Shown: piece by piece, positions 8,578-17,208 of the stretch
Numbering within the stretch: the first letter of the stretch is position 1
How the letters are laid out: each line of letters opens with the position of its first letter
NCBI GenBank assembly: GCA_046328575.1
Contig: JAXLWI010000005.1
Coordinates: 43,835 to 107,834 of the forward strand
Origin: JAGOBP01 sp046328575
GTDB lineage: Bacteria; Chloroflexota; Anaerolineae; Fen-1058
DNA length: 64,000 bases
Direction: 5' to 3'
Translations under genes and position numbers: made by a program
The notes under the pieces: model-generated
Told to the model about the DNA's origin: nothing
The model's database searches: none
Seen by the model: only the letters and a program-made list of their open reading frames with translations

Positions 8578-8637
8578 GACGAGTAACGAGTGACGAGTAA
8601 CATAGCGCGTCTTCATTCGTCACTTATCACTCATCAG
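8578..8637. repeat. Degenerate heptamer array, direct plus inverted
   Basis: Three exact-period units, GAGTAAC, GAGTGAC, GAGTAAC (8581-8601), are followed after 15 nt by inverted units CGTCACT, TATCACT, CATCAGA to 8637. The two halves could pair as a stem between the membrane-protein and methyltransferase genes. Confidence 0.75.
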
Positions 8638-8645
8638 ACACTCTC

Positions 8646-9482
8646 ATGCCTCTGTGGTTGATCGTTCTCCTGCTCGTTCTCATCGCGGCCTTTCTTTATT
8701 GGCAACTCGTCCTCGCCGAAGGCACGTATCTGGGCAAACGTGTAGTCGCCTGGTTGTACGATCTGGTCGCGACACGTTATAACCGCATCAAACAATATTC
8801 CGACGAATACGACGCGCACTACTTAGCCACGCCGCTGGCGCTATCGCTGCAAAGCGAAGTTGAGCCGATCGTGCTGGATGTGGCAACGGGCACGTCGCGG
8901 CTGCCGCTGGCCCTGTGCCGCGAATCGAACTTTCACGGGCGCATCGTGGCGCTAGATAATGCGCGACGTATGTTGCAGGAAGCTACACGCTACGTCGCCG
9001 AATATCGCGATCGGATTACGTGGGTGTGGCACCACGCCGTGCCGCTGCCGTTCGACGATTGCACCTTTGATGCGGTCGTCTGCCTCGAAGCGTTCGAGTT
9101 TATGCCGGATACGCGTGCGGCCTTGACCGAATGCATCCGCGTGTTGAAACCGGGCGGTATTCTGTTAGTATCCAATCGCATCGCGCTGGGCGCGAAGTTC
9201 ATTCCGGGCAAGACGTTCAGCAAGGCCAAATTTGAGGGACTCTTGCAGTCGCTCGGTCAGACGGATGTGACAACGCAGGTTTGGCAGGTCGATTACGATC
9301 TGGTGTGGTCGTTGAAGTTGGATGATGGACATCAGCCAGTGACCGCGAGTTCAGAAGATAACGAGTTAGTGCACTGCCCGTACGATCGATCTTCACTCGA
9401 TCGAACCGCGACGGCCCTCCAATGCCAGGTCTGCGGGCGCCGCTATCCGATCGGGCCGGATGGCGTGATCGAGATGTTGTAA
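8646..9482 (+). CDS. Membrane-anchored SAM-dependent methyltransferase with C-terminal zinc-finger-like segment
   Basis: An N-terminal hydrophobic helix at 3-22 is followed by a class I Rossmann methyltransferase domain. Motif I is VLDVATGTSRLPLAL (about 77-91), with the acidic residue of VALDNA, and the motif IV and V regions are FDAVVCLEAFEF and LKPGGILLVSNR. These fit the Methyltransf_11 family. The last 35 residues hold C244, C260 and C263 in CPYDRSSL...CQVCGRRYPI, resembling a Trm112-like zinc segment fused to the enzyme. The substrate is unknown and could be a quinone, lipid or other small molecule at the membrane. Confidence 0.8.
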   Translation: MPLWLIVLLLVLIAAFLYWQLVLAEGTYLGKRVVAWLYDLVATRYNRIKQYSDEYDAHYLATPLALSLQSEVEPIVLDVATGTSRLPLALCRESNFHGRIVALDNARRMLQEATRYVAEYRDRITWVWHHAVPLPFDDCTFDAVVCLEAFEFMPDTRAALTECIRVLKPGGILLVSNRIALGAKFIPGKTFSKAKFEGLLQSLGQTDVTTQVWQVDYDLVWSLKLDDGHQPVTASSEDNELVHCPYDRSSLDRTATALQCQVCGRRYPIGPDGVIEML

Positions 9483-9526
9483 CGTCGTTCGCGCCAAATC
9501 TTCCCGCACTACGTTTCGCAGCTCAC

Positions 9527-9555
9527 TTGTCACGATCTATCGACCCGACTATACT
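9527..9555 (+). promoter_or_regulatory. Sigma70-type promoter giving a leaderless mRNA
   Basis: TTGTCA at 9527-9532 and TATACT at 9550-9555 are 17 bp apart. Transcription starting 7 nt after the -10 element would begin on the A of the ATG at 9562. No Shine-Dalgarno sequence lies upstream of that ATG. Confidence 0.65.
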
Positions 9556-9561
9556 TGCCCC

Positions 9562-12258
9562 ATGCCACGTTCGTTACGTATTTTTCAATGGCTGTTAATC
9601 GCTGCGCTGTTGCTGAGTATGGCCGGTCGTGTAGCGGCGCAGGACGGCGGTGAAGAGGCTTTCATCGCGGGTTTGCTGCCGCGCATGTCGCCCGAGGCGC
9701 GCGTCGGCCAACTCTTCATCGTCAGTTTCAACGGCACCAGTGCGGCGGCTGACAGCGACGTGGCCGATCTGATCCTCAACTACCGGGTGGGGGGCGTGAC
9801 GTTGTCAACGGCGCAAGGCAACTTGACAGCCGATAGTGGGCCGCTGCAAATTGCCAGCCTGACCAGCGTATTGCAAAATCTCAGCCGTCAGACGACGCGC
9901 GGCGCAACGCCGTCGCCGTTTATTCCGTTGTTTGTGGCGCTGGAGCAGGATGGCGATGGCGCGCCCAACAGCCAGATTTCCAGCGGCTTAACGCCCGCGC
10001 CCAGTTACATGGCAATGGGTGCGACGTGGAGTCAAACTGCGGCTGAAGCCGCCGGACAGGTGGTCGGCCAGGAACTCGCTGCACTGGGCGTTAACTTCCT
10101 CATCGGACCGACGTTGGATGTGCGGCAGCAGCCGTCCAGTTCGGCCTTCGATCCCGGCGTCAACGTCTTCGGCGGCGATCCGTACTGGGTGGGTGCATTA
10201 GCTCAGGCCTACGTGCGCGGCCTGCGAGCCGGATCGGGCGATCGGTTGGCGGCGATCCTCAAGCACTTTCCCGGCGAAGGCGGCCTCGACGACGATTCGT
10301 ACACCATCGATCAATCGCTGGACGATCTCAAGAAGTTCGATCTATCGCCGTTCTTTAAGTTGATGACGCTGCAACCGAGCAAGGCGCGGCCCTTGGCTGA
10401 CGCGGTGTTGACGACCAACACGCGCTATCGCGGGTTTACGGGCAACATTCGTGAACGCACACGGCCCGTCAGCGTGGACGGCGATGTGTTGCAACAGTTG
10501 ATTGCATTGCCTGAAGTCAAAGCCTGGCGTGATGCGGGCGGTTTGTTGGTCGGCGATGTGCTGGACTCGGCCAGTGTGCGTAATTATTATGCCACCACTG
10601 CCAGTGGTGCGATCTCTGTTACGCAAGCGGCACTCGACGCGTTTCAGGCGGGCCACGACGTGCTGATCGTGCGCGGCTTGTCCACCAATCCGGCGGAAGA
10701 AGCCCAACTTACCCGCGACATCATTCAGGCGTTTCGGCAAAAGTACTCCACCGACCCGGCGTTTCAGGCGCGCGTTGACAGCGCCGTGCAGCGCATTTTG
10801 CGCTTGAAATACCGGCTGTATCCCAACTTCGATGCCACGAAAGTAATCGTGCCGGTGGACACGGCACGCACCAACGTCGGCAAGGCTATCACGACAACGC
10901 AGCAGATCGCCAATGAGGCGCTGACGTTGCTGTGGCCGCCCCCGCAGAACTTGACGGCAGCACGACCCGCGCCGGAAGATACCTTTTTCATCGCCACTGA
11001 CGATCGGACTTATCAAGATTGTCGTAGCTGTGCGTCGCGTACCACACTCCGCGTCGATGATCTGGCCCGCGCGATCTCGCAGCAATATGGTGTGCCCGCG
11101 ACTAACATCACATCGACAACGTTTTCGGCCCTGCGCGCATTTGCGTTGAATGTGCCCAACACGGCTGATCTGCTGCCATCGTGGCAAAGCGCCAACTGGA
11201 TCGTGTTTGTGATGCAGTCGATCGACCCGAATGTGCCGTCGTCTGATGCGGTGCGACAACTTATGGCGCTGCGCCCCGATTTGCTGACGGGCAAACGTGT
11301 GATTGGCTTGATGATGGGGCCGCCACAGGGTTTGACGGCCAACGAAATTTCGCGCTTTACGGCGTTGTACGCGGTTTATGGCAAGACGCCGCCGTTTGTA
11401 GACGCCGCGGCTCGCGCGTTGAGCGGCGAGCGTGTGCCGCCGGGTCGTTCGCCCGTCAACTTGACCGCGCTCGACTACGATTTGACGCGGCAGACCGAGC
11501 CTGATCCCGGGCAGATCATTCAACTCGCCATCGGGGATGAGGCGATCGAAGGGCAGCCGACGCCGCCGCCGCTGCGGCCGCGTGTAGGCGACACCGTGAA
11601 ACTGCGGACTGGTCTCATCCTCGATCGGAACGGCCATCCCGTCCCCGACGACACGCCGGTGCGCTTTATCTTTCAATATGGCGACGCGCCCGCGCCGACC
11701 GTGCAAAACGGCAAGACGCAGAACGGTGTAGCCCGCACTGATTTTGTGCTGGAAAAAGTCGGCCAGTTGATCATCCGTGCGGCGAGCGATCCGGCGTTGA
11801 ATTCGATCGTGGTGCAGATCACCATCAACGAAGCGGGCGTGTTCACTGTGGCGACGCTGGCTCCGACCCCGACGATTACGCCGACTCCGCCGCCGACGAT
11901 TACGCCGACGCCCAGCGCCACACCGACGATTACGCCAACGCCAACGCCATCGTTCATGCAAACGTTACTGATCGAGAAGCCGCAGCGCGCACATTGGACC
12001 GAACTATTGCTGGCGCTAATCGGTGTGGCGTTGATCGGCGGGGGCGGTTATTGGCGCACGCACAATCTGGCGGGAAATCGATCGCAGGCGTTGCGCGTGG
12101 CGTTGTGGGCGGCGATCGGCGGGTTGATGGCGTACACGTTGTTTGGTCTGGGGCTGCCGGGGGCCGCCATGCTCCGATCGGTGTTCGGCGCGTGGGCGGC
12201 GCTGTTAGTCACCGTGATCGGCAGTTTGATTCCGTTGGTGTGGTTGTGGCGCAAATAG
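9562..12258 (+). CDS. Secreted, membrane-tethered glycoside hydrolase family 3-like protein
   Basis: A clear signal peptide occupies residues 1-26. The next 400 residues form a GH3 N-terminal barrel like that of NagZ, with the hallmark KHFPGEG (K234, H235) and a candidate nucleophile D332 in LLVGDVLDS. The NagZ sequence is KHFPGHGD, so the second His is replaced here by Glu. A GH3 C-terminal-like domain (about 430-620), a beta-rich domain, a TP-rich stalk (about 770-795) and two or three membrane helices follow. It probably hydrolyses N-acetylhexosaminide or other beta-glycosides outside the cell. The 539-aa frame on the opposite strand (10342-11961) is a shadow. Confidence 0.8.
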   Translation: MPRSLRIFQWLLIAALLLSMAGRVAAQDGGEEAFIAGLLPRMSPEARVGQLFIVSFNGTSAAADSDVADLILNYRVGGVTLSTAQGNLTADSGPLQIASLTSVLQNLSRQTTRGATPSPFIPLFVALEQDGDGAPNSQISSGLTPAPSYMAMGATWSQTAAEAAGQVVGQELAALGVNFLIGPTLDVRQQPSSSAFDPGVNVFGGDPYWVGALAQAYVRGLRAGSGDRLAAILKHFPGEGGLDDDSYTIDQSLDDLKKFDLSPFFKLMTLQPSKARPLADAVLTTNTRYRGFTGNIRERTRPVSVDGDVLQQLIALPEVKAWRDAGGLLVGDVLDSASVRNYYATTASGAISVTQAALDAFQAGHDVLIVRGLSTNPAEEAQLTRDIIQAFRQKYSTDPAFQARVDSAVQRILRLKYRLYPNFDATKVIVPVDTARTNVGKAITTTQQIANEALTLLWPPPQNLTAARPAPEDTFFIATDDRTYQDCRSCASRTTLRVDDLARAISQQYGVPATNITSTTFSALRAFALNVPNTADLLPSWQSANWIVFVMQSIDPNVPSSDAVRQLMALRPDLLTGKRVIGLMMGPPQGLTANEISRFTALYAVYGKTPPFVDAAARALSGERVPPGRSPVNLTALDYDLTRQTEPDPGQIIQLAIGDEAIEGQPTPPPLRPRVGDTVKLRTGLILDRNGHPVPDDTPVRFIFQYGDAPAPTVQNGKTQNGVARTDFVLEKVGQLIIRAASDPALNSIVVQITINEAGVFTVATLAPTPTITPTPPPTITPTPSATPTITPTPTPSFMQTLLIEKPQRAHWTELLLALIGVALIGGGGYWRTHNLAGNRSQALRVALWAAIGGLMAYTLFGLGLPGAAMLRSVFGAWAALLVTVIGSLIPLVWLWRK

Positions 12259-12263
12259 CGCGG

Positions 12264-13322
12264 TTATTTAATCGTCGCCGTTGGGGTGGGTGTCGGCGTT
12301 GAGGCGGCAGAAGTGCCAGTGGGCGCGGCGACCCAGGTCGCCACGAAAGCCAGCACCAACAAGCCGACAACTGCTGCCAACAGGGTGCGGTTGTGCTGCA
12401 AAGCCACCGACCAGGCGGGTGTCGATGGGCGCCGTGGAACGATCGGGCGGTTGATGACCGGCGGCGTGGCTTCGCTCGATCCGAAGAGCAGGGCGCGGAA
12501 TTCCTCGATCGTACCCGGCCGCTGATCGGGATGCATGGCGATCGCGGCGAGCAGGGCGCGTTCGGTGGCGGGTGAGATTGCCGGATTGACGCCGCGCGGC
12601 GTCTGCAACTTGGTGGGATTTAAGAAGCGTTGTTTAGCATCGAGCGGTGGCTGATTGGTGAGCAAGTGATAGAGCGTCGCGCCGAGCGAGTAGATGTCGC
12701 TGCGAATCTCAGTGTGGCCGGTATCGCCGCCATATTGCTCCAGCGGCGTGTAGGCGGCTGTGCCGCGGCCCTGCACGACGGTCAGCGTGCGATTCTCATC
12801 ATCGTCGGCCATGATCTTGACAAGACCAAAGTCTACCAGTTTGATGCGGCCATCGGGCGTGAGTTTGATGTTGGCTGGTTTGATGTCACGGTGCACGATG
12901 ACGGGGTCTTGATGATGCAGGTAGGCCAGTGCATCGCATAACTGCGCGGCCCAATTAAGCACCTGCGCTTCATTCAGAAATTCACCGGCCCGGCGCGCTT
13001 CGTTCATGATGTCTTTGAGATCGCGCCCCGGCACGAAGTCCATGACGAGAAAATCAATGTCGTCTTCGGAGAAGTAATCGGAGACTTTGGGCAGCGTGGG
13101 ATGATCGAGCCGCGCAAGGACGCTGGCTTCGCGATAGAACTGTTCTTGAGCCTGGCGGCGCGCTTCGTCCGTCATGTTCGGATCGAGTTTGACCTCTTTG
13201 AGGGCGCAGCGACGCCCGGCGAGTACGAGGTCTTCGGCTTCATAGACGGCGCCCATGCCGCCTTGCCCGATCGAACTGACAACCCGATAGCGTGAACGCA
13301 GGACCGTGCCATTGTTCAGCAT
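12264..13322 (-). CDS. PknB-like Ser/Thr protein kinase with one C-terminal membrane helix
   Basis: This is a Hanks-type kinase. The Gly loop is IGQGGMGAVYEAED, the ATP-binding Lys is K42 (CALKEV), the helix-C Glu is about E64, HRDIKPANI holds D146, DFGLVKI lies at 164-170, and TAAYTPLEQ is the activation-segment end. A single transmembrane helix sits at about 312-333, followed by a short TP tail instead of PASTA domains. The ATG at 13322 is preferred over the one 18 nt upstream because GGAGAAGAAG is well placed before it. The gene is divergent from an FHA-domain regulator, a natural phosphothreonine-binding partner. Confidence 0.9.
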   Translation of the reverse strand: MLNNGTVLRSRYRVVSSIGQGGMGAVYEAEDLVLAGRRCALKEVKLDPNMTDEARRQAQEQFYREASVLARLDHPTLPKVSDYFSEDDIDFLVMDFVPGRDLKDIMNEARRAGEFLNEAQVLNWAAQLCDALAYLHHQDPVIVHRDIKPANIKLTPDGRIKLVDFGLVKIMADDDENRTLTVVQGRGTAAYTPLEQYGGDTGHTEIRSDIYSLGATLYHLLTNQPPLDAKQRFLNPTKLQTPRGVNPAISPATERALLAAIAMHPDQRPGTIEEFRALLFGSSEATPPVINRPIVPRRPSTPAWSVALQHNRTLLAAVVGLLVLAFVATWVAAPTGTSAASTPTPTPTATIK

Positions 13323-13345
13323 CGTATTCTTCTTCTCCACGGCAG

Positions 13346-13374
13346 AGCTTAACCGATGACGATGGCCTTGTCAA
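13346..13374 (-). promoter_or_regulatory. Sigma70-type promoter for the Ser/Thr kinase gene
   Basis: Read on the minus strand, TTGACA (13374-13369) and TAAGCT (13351-13346) are 17 bp apart. Transcription would start near 13339, giving a short leader that carries the GGAGAAG ribosome binding site. Confidence 0.6.
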
Positions 13375-13463
13375 GCAGGTAACCGCTGATTAGGCAAATT
13401 AAGCAGATGTGGTCATTAGCCGCGTAAAGTAACTGGAGCTGCGGACTCATTTCGGAGGCAGGC

Positions 13464-14117
13464 ATGCAAGATAGTTCGGTTCCGATCCTGGTGGTGCAGG
13501 AAGGTCAACTGGCCGGTAAGCGTTGGTCGTTGAGCAAGCCGATCATGACGCTGGGCCGCGGCGAGGATTGCGACGTGATGCTGCCCGATCGGCAGGTGAG
13601 CCGAAATCATCTGCGTATCGTGCGCGATGAGATGGGCTACGCCGTCGAGGATTTGGGCAGCAAGAACGGCACCTACGTTAACGGCGCGCCGGTGCGCGGC
13701 AGTGTGCACTTGCAGGACGGCGACGAAATTCAGATTGCGTTGAGCGTGAAACTGTTGTTCGTCGGCGCGGAAGCGACTTTGCCGCTAACGCAGGAGATCC
13801 TGCGCGTCTCGATGCCGGGCCTGCGCCTGAACAAGAGCCAGCGCCAGGTGTGGGTCAACGGCGCGGTGCTCGATCCGCCGTTGTCGGTGTCGCAGTATCG
13901 CTTGCTGGAAGCGCTGTGGGAACGCAAAGGCAAGGTCATCACGCGCGAGGAAGTGATTGCCGCGGTGTGGCCGGAATCGGACGAGGCCGGTATTACCGAG
14001 CAAGCGATCGATGCGTTGGTGCGCCGCCTGCGCGATCGATTGGCGGAAGCCGATCCGGATCACGAATACTTGGTGACGGTGCGCGGCCACGGGTTTAGGT
14101 TGGATGATCGACCGTGA
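13464..14117 (+). CDS. FHA domain fused to OmpR-type winged-helix DNA-binding domain
   Basis: Residues 1-110 are a forkhead-associated domain with all core residues: G31-R32, SRNH (46-49) and KNGTYVNG (67-74). Residues 130-215 are a winged helix of the OmpR/PhoB C-terminal type (LLEALWERKGKVITREEV, then DALVRRLRDRL and LVTVRGHGFRL). FHA domains bind phosphothreonine, so this looks like a transcription factor recruited or switched by Ser/Thr phosphorylation. The kinase gene 141 bp away on the opposite strand is the obvious candidate partner, although this is inferred. GGAGG lies upstream of the ATG. Confidence 0.9.
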   Translation: MQDSSVPILVVQEGQLAGKRWSLSKPIMTLGRGEDCDVMLPDRQVSRNHLRIVRDEMGYAVEDLGSKNGTYVNGAPVRGSVHLQDGDEIQIALSVKLLFVGAEATLPLTQEILRVSMPGLRLNKSQRQVWVNGAVLDPPLSVSQYRLLEALWERKGKVITREEVIAAVWPESDEAGITEQAIDALVRRLRDRLAEADPDHEYLVTVRGHGFRLDDRP

Positions 14118-14124
14118 AGAGAAT

Positions 14125-14166
14125 GCACACTGCTCAAGGCACAATGCATAATTCATAGTTCTTAAT
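14125..14166. repeat. Degenerate heptamer repeat array
   Basis: Six consecutive 7-nt units can be read: GCACACT, GCTCAAG, GCACAAT, GCATAAT, TCATAGT and TCTTAAT. They lie directly after the FHA-winged-helix gene. The degeneracy is high, so the reading rests on the shared period and on the clearer arrays elsewhere. Confidence 0.45.
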
Positions 14167-14233
14167 GATCAGGCTAAGCAAGGTGAAAAAGTCGTCCGAT
14201 TCAGTGCGGGGGCGCTAATCGAGGATCGACGCT

Positions 14234-15646
14234 ATGAAGGTGTTGGATGTCATCGCTACCTTTGCGCCGTATGCTTTTGTGTTACCGTTTGTGTGGGTTT
14301 CAATAGCTCTGGTCGTGGCCGCCTTCCGCGTGCGACACACTCAACCGCGCAGGAAGATATTGTCGCTGTTCGGAAACGCGCTATTTTTTCCGTTCCTCAT
14401 ACTATACGCGGCTGTAGCGCTGGGAGGAGTACGAAACCTCAATGAACCGGTTATCTGGCTGGTGTGGTATGCCTTTATTATCTTCTACTCTCCGCTGCTC
14501 ATTGTGTTGAATTTGACTCCAAGACGTAAGACTATCCCGATTTGGCAACCGATCGGTTACACCAAGTTAATGGATTTCTTGCTACTTCGGCCCGTTCCGA
14601 TAGATTCAGCGACAAGACTTGCCATTGTATCGCCAGAAGATAGTACACCACGTCATCCGAATCTCCCGCCTTATTTGTTGATGTTGGGAATTTCAACTGT
14701 AGCTGCGGTTTTGAGCTTTGTTGGTAACAGTCTGCAAACTTGCGAATGGCTGGACATTGCGACAGGTCGCAGCGGCTGTCTGCTGAAAGTGCCTCTGAAT
14801 CACGATGCGGATGAAATTGCTTTATCCCCAGATGGACGCGTGATGGCCACGAGTAGTTGGGGCAAGCCGCTGAGGTTATACAATGTGGCCGATGGTACAA
14901 CTCTGCGCGAACTGCCGAGCCAATTCATTGATTGCGGTCAAAGCGTCTCGTTTTCGGCTGACAACCAATGGGTAGCGACGATTTCCAATGAGAACGTCGT
15001 CACAGTTTCAGATGTTCAGACTGGCGCAGTGATACACGCTCTTAAGCCTGTTACAGACACATATAACATCAGATTCTCGCCCGATGGCAAATATCTGGCA
15101 GTAAGTCTCGGCCGGGCCGGATTGCAGTTGTGGCGAACGGACAATTGGAAATTGCACTGGATGATCGCGGCGCCCATTTTCTCACTTGAGTTCTCAGTTG
15201 ATGGACGTTGGCTTGCCGCAAGGACTGATGAAAACCGTATCGGCATCTGGCAGATGACAGATGGTACAGTATATCGGACAATCAACACACCGGTCGATCA
15301 TTGGTCGTTAGCACCGGATGGCTCGCAACTGGTCACCGCAGATCTATTCGGGCCAATCAAGGTGTGGGATTTGCCTTCCGGACAGGTGGTGCGAATCATC
15401 AACGCGGACACACGCGGTAAAGTCTTTTTCTCAGTGGACGGTCAGTATCTTCTGTCGGATGAGAGTTATACTTGGGTGATATCCCATATTGACCAACTGA
15501 GCGTCTGGCGCATAGCTGATGGTCGCCAGGTTGGCACTTTCCCGGCATACTTTTCGATCGATTGCGCGGCATCTGCAACTAAAAGCAACGTGTTTGCCTA
15601 TAGCGACTGGAAGTCACTGAGAGTCTTTCGACTACGGCAGGACTAA
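14234..15646 (+). CDS. Membrane-anchored WD40-type beta-propeller protein
   Basis: The N-terminal 170 residues contain about four hydrophobic segments, the last near 150-160. The remaining 300 residues are propeller blades with repeats such as EIALSPDGRVMATSSWGKPLRLYNVADG and later SPDGKYLAVSLG and SVDGRWLAARTDENRIGIWQ, shown here in part. Such WD40-like propellers scaffold protein contacts. GAGGATCGACGCT precedes the ATG. Base composition is lower in GC than its neighbours, suggesting a somewhat different origin. The partner is unknown. It might work with the adjacent kinase and FHA genes. Confidence 0.75.
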   Translation: MKVLDVIATFAPYAFVLPFVWVSIALVVAAFRVRHTQPRRKILSLFGNALFFPFLILYAAVALGGVRNLNEPVIWLVWYAFIIFYSPLLIVLNLTPRRKTIPIWQPIGYTKLMDFLLLRPVPIDSATRLAIVSPEDSTPRHPNLPPYLLMLGISTVAAVLSFVGNSLQTCEWLDIATGRSGCLLKVPLNHDADEIALSPDGRVMATSSWGKPLRLYNVADGTTLRELPSQFIDCGQSVSFSADNQWVATISNENVVTVSDVQTGAVIHALKPVTDTYNIRFSPDGKYLAVSLGRAGLQLWRTDNWKLHWMIAAPIFSLEFSVDGRWLAARTDENRIGIWQMTDGTVYRTINTPVDHWSLAPDGSQLVTADLFGPIKVWDLPSGQVVRIINADTRGKVFFSVDGQYLLSDESYTWVISHIDQLSVWRIADGRQVGTFPAYFSIDCAASATKSNVFAYSDWKSLRVFRLRQD

Positions 15647-15650
15647 AACA

Positions 15651-15684
15651 AAACCGGACGCTTCAACAGCGCCCGGTTTTTCTT
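15651..15684 (+). terminator. Intrinsic terminator after the propeller gene
   Basis: AAACCGG at 15651-15657 pairs with CCGGTTT at 15673-15679, extended inward by further G-C pairs around one mismatch, and is followed by TTCTTT. Confidence 0.75.
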
Positions 15685-15688
15685 TGCG

Positions 15689-15760
15689 AGACGTTCCGGC
15701 AAGTGGCTGTCGGAACGTCGGAAAATTGGATTGTAGCAACGGCATCTCAGGCCGTTGCCG
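15689..15760. other. Two intergenic hairpins between convergent genes
   Basis: GACGTTCCG...CGGAACGTC (about 15690-15719) and GCAACGGC...GCCGTTGC (about 15737-15759) are two inverted repeats between the convergent propeller and CpXC genes. The second could stop minus-strand transcription of the CpXC gene, but its T-run is poor. Confidence 0.45.
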
Positions 15761-15764
15761 CTGA

Positions 15765-17123
15765 CTACGACGCCAGTTTCAGCCCTGCGATTTCCTTGGC
15801 CTGATCGATGACGAGTAACAGCCGATCGGCGGATTCACCGCGGCCATCTTCGCGCAGTTCGTCGGCCAGACCCTGCATCCACGCGATGAACTCCGGCACC
15901 AACGCCTGCTTGTTGCGCTCCAGCAATTCCTTCGTCTGCGCTGGATACTCGATCTGCAAGAGCGTATTGACGAAGCGCACTTCGGGCGGCTGCGTGGCCT
16001 GGATGATGCGCATCGCCGCATCGCCGATCTTCTGTAAGCGCGCAAACGCCTGGGCCTGATTCTGCTGTTGCGCGGCCTGCAAGTTCTGCGTCAGAACCTC
16101 GAAGAAGAGATCGTCAATTTCCGGCATGCGCGCTTGCATCGTCTTCTCGATGTCGGCTTCCGGCCCGGTGAGTAGATCGCGCAAGAGCGCCACTTTGCTA
16201 TCGACCTGCGCCTGTGTCTGCGCATCGATCTTGTCGCGCAGCGCCAAAATCTCTTTACGCAGCGTCGCCAACCGATCGGCTTCGGCAGTATTCCCCGCGG
16301 CCTTGGCCGCATCGATCTTGCCCGTCAACGCCTGGAAAAACGGATAATCCAGCAGTGGGCGACCCATCGCCAACAATGCCTCGCGCACTTCGGGTTCGTC
16401 GGACGCTTCGAGTTGGGCTAGCAGCGTTTCGCGCGTGGGATTGGCCGTGAACACGTCGACGATCTGCTGCTGTTGACTGAGCTTCTGGCCGACGGAGGTC
16501 AGTTCCAGCATTCGACTGCGGATGTACGACAACCGCTCGAACTCAGCGCGCTGCCGATCGGCCGAGGCGGCCATGATGGCCGACGTGAACAACTGGAACA
16601 TGGTCATGTCGATCTCGGCGTCGTGCTCTTTAATCAGCACGTCGAGCTGCGCATCGTCGCGAGTCTCGACCAACTGTTGGAGCAGGTCCACGCGCTTCTG
16701 TTCTTCGGCCAGCATTTCGGGCGTGACGCCGTCGGCCTGCAAAATAGTTTCGGTCAGCGTCTTGATGTTGAAGAACTGCTGCGGCTGCAGCAAATAGGCT
16801 TTGCGCTTCTCCGGGGGCAGGGCGTTCAGCACGGCCTGCGTCAACTTGCCGATCATGCGCTGCTGATCGGACTCCTTGGCGTTGAGGTTCATCGGGATGA
16901 AGAGCAGCGCCAGTTCTTTATCGGCATCGTGGTACAGGAAGGGCGTCATCAGCGCGTTGGAGTTCTTGCAGACCGGGCAGGTGAATGAATTCAAGCGGCC
17001 CGATAGCAATTCGCGCTTCAACTGCGGCTCTTCGGTCACATCGATGATCTGCCGCACTTGAATCGTGATCGGCTGGCGGCACACGGGACAGGCAATCTGA
17101 GTATTAACAGGCGGAAAAGGCAT
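15765..17123 (-). CDS. CpXC-domain protein with long helical C-terminal region
   Basis: The N-terminus has the paired Cys motifs that define the CpXC domain: CPVCRQP near residue 12 and CPVCKNS near residue 49. They probably bind zinc. The remaining 340 residues are rich in Leu, Ala, Gln and Glu, and look like long alpha helices with regular spacing. No enzymatic signature is visible. The family is common in environmental bacteria and its function is unknown. The gene lies directly downstream of a sensor kinase on the same strand's other side of a repeat array. Confidence 0.7.
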   Translation of the reverse strand: MPFPPVNTQIACPVCRQPITIQVRQIIDVTEEPQLKRELLSGRLNSFTCPVCKNSNALMTPFLYHDADKELALLFIPMNLNAKESDQQRMIGKLTQAVLNALPPEKRKAYLLQPQQFFNIKTLTETILQADGVTPEMLAEEQKRVDLLQQLVETRDDAQLDVLIKEHDAEIDMTMFQLFTSAIMAASADRQRAEFERLSYIRSRMLELTSVGQKLSQQQQIVDVFTANPTRETLLAQLEASDEPEVREALLAMGRPLLDYPFFQALTGKIDAAKAAGNTAEADRLATLRKEILALRDKIDAQTQAQVDSKVALLRDLLTGPEADIEKTMQARMPEIDDLFFEVLTQNLQAAQQQNQAQAFARLQKIGDAAMRIIQATQPPEVRFVNTLLQIEYPAQTKELLERNKQALVPEFIAWMQGLADELREDGRGESADRLLLVIDQAKEIAGLKLAS

Positions 17124-17152
17124 AAACCCTCATTTCTGATGACAAGGTGTTG

Positions 17153-17208
17153 TGGTTGTTAGTTGTTAGTTACTGATTACTGAATGCTGAATGCTGATTG
17201 CTCACTCA
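17153..17208. repeat. Degenerate tandem heptamer array overlapping a stop codon
   Basis: Eight consecutive 7-nt units are TGGTTGT, TAGTTGT, TAGTTAC, TGATTAC, TGAATGC, TGAATGC, TGATTGC and TCACTCA. The last unit supplies the TGA stop codon of the histidine-kinase gene on the minus strand (17208-17206). Confidence 0.85.

Noticed and set aside
10342..11961. 539-aa open frame on the minus strand
   Set aside because: Arg/His/Gly-rich and opposite the GH3 gene. It reflects the codon bias of that gene, and no ribosome binding site or family is seen.
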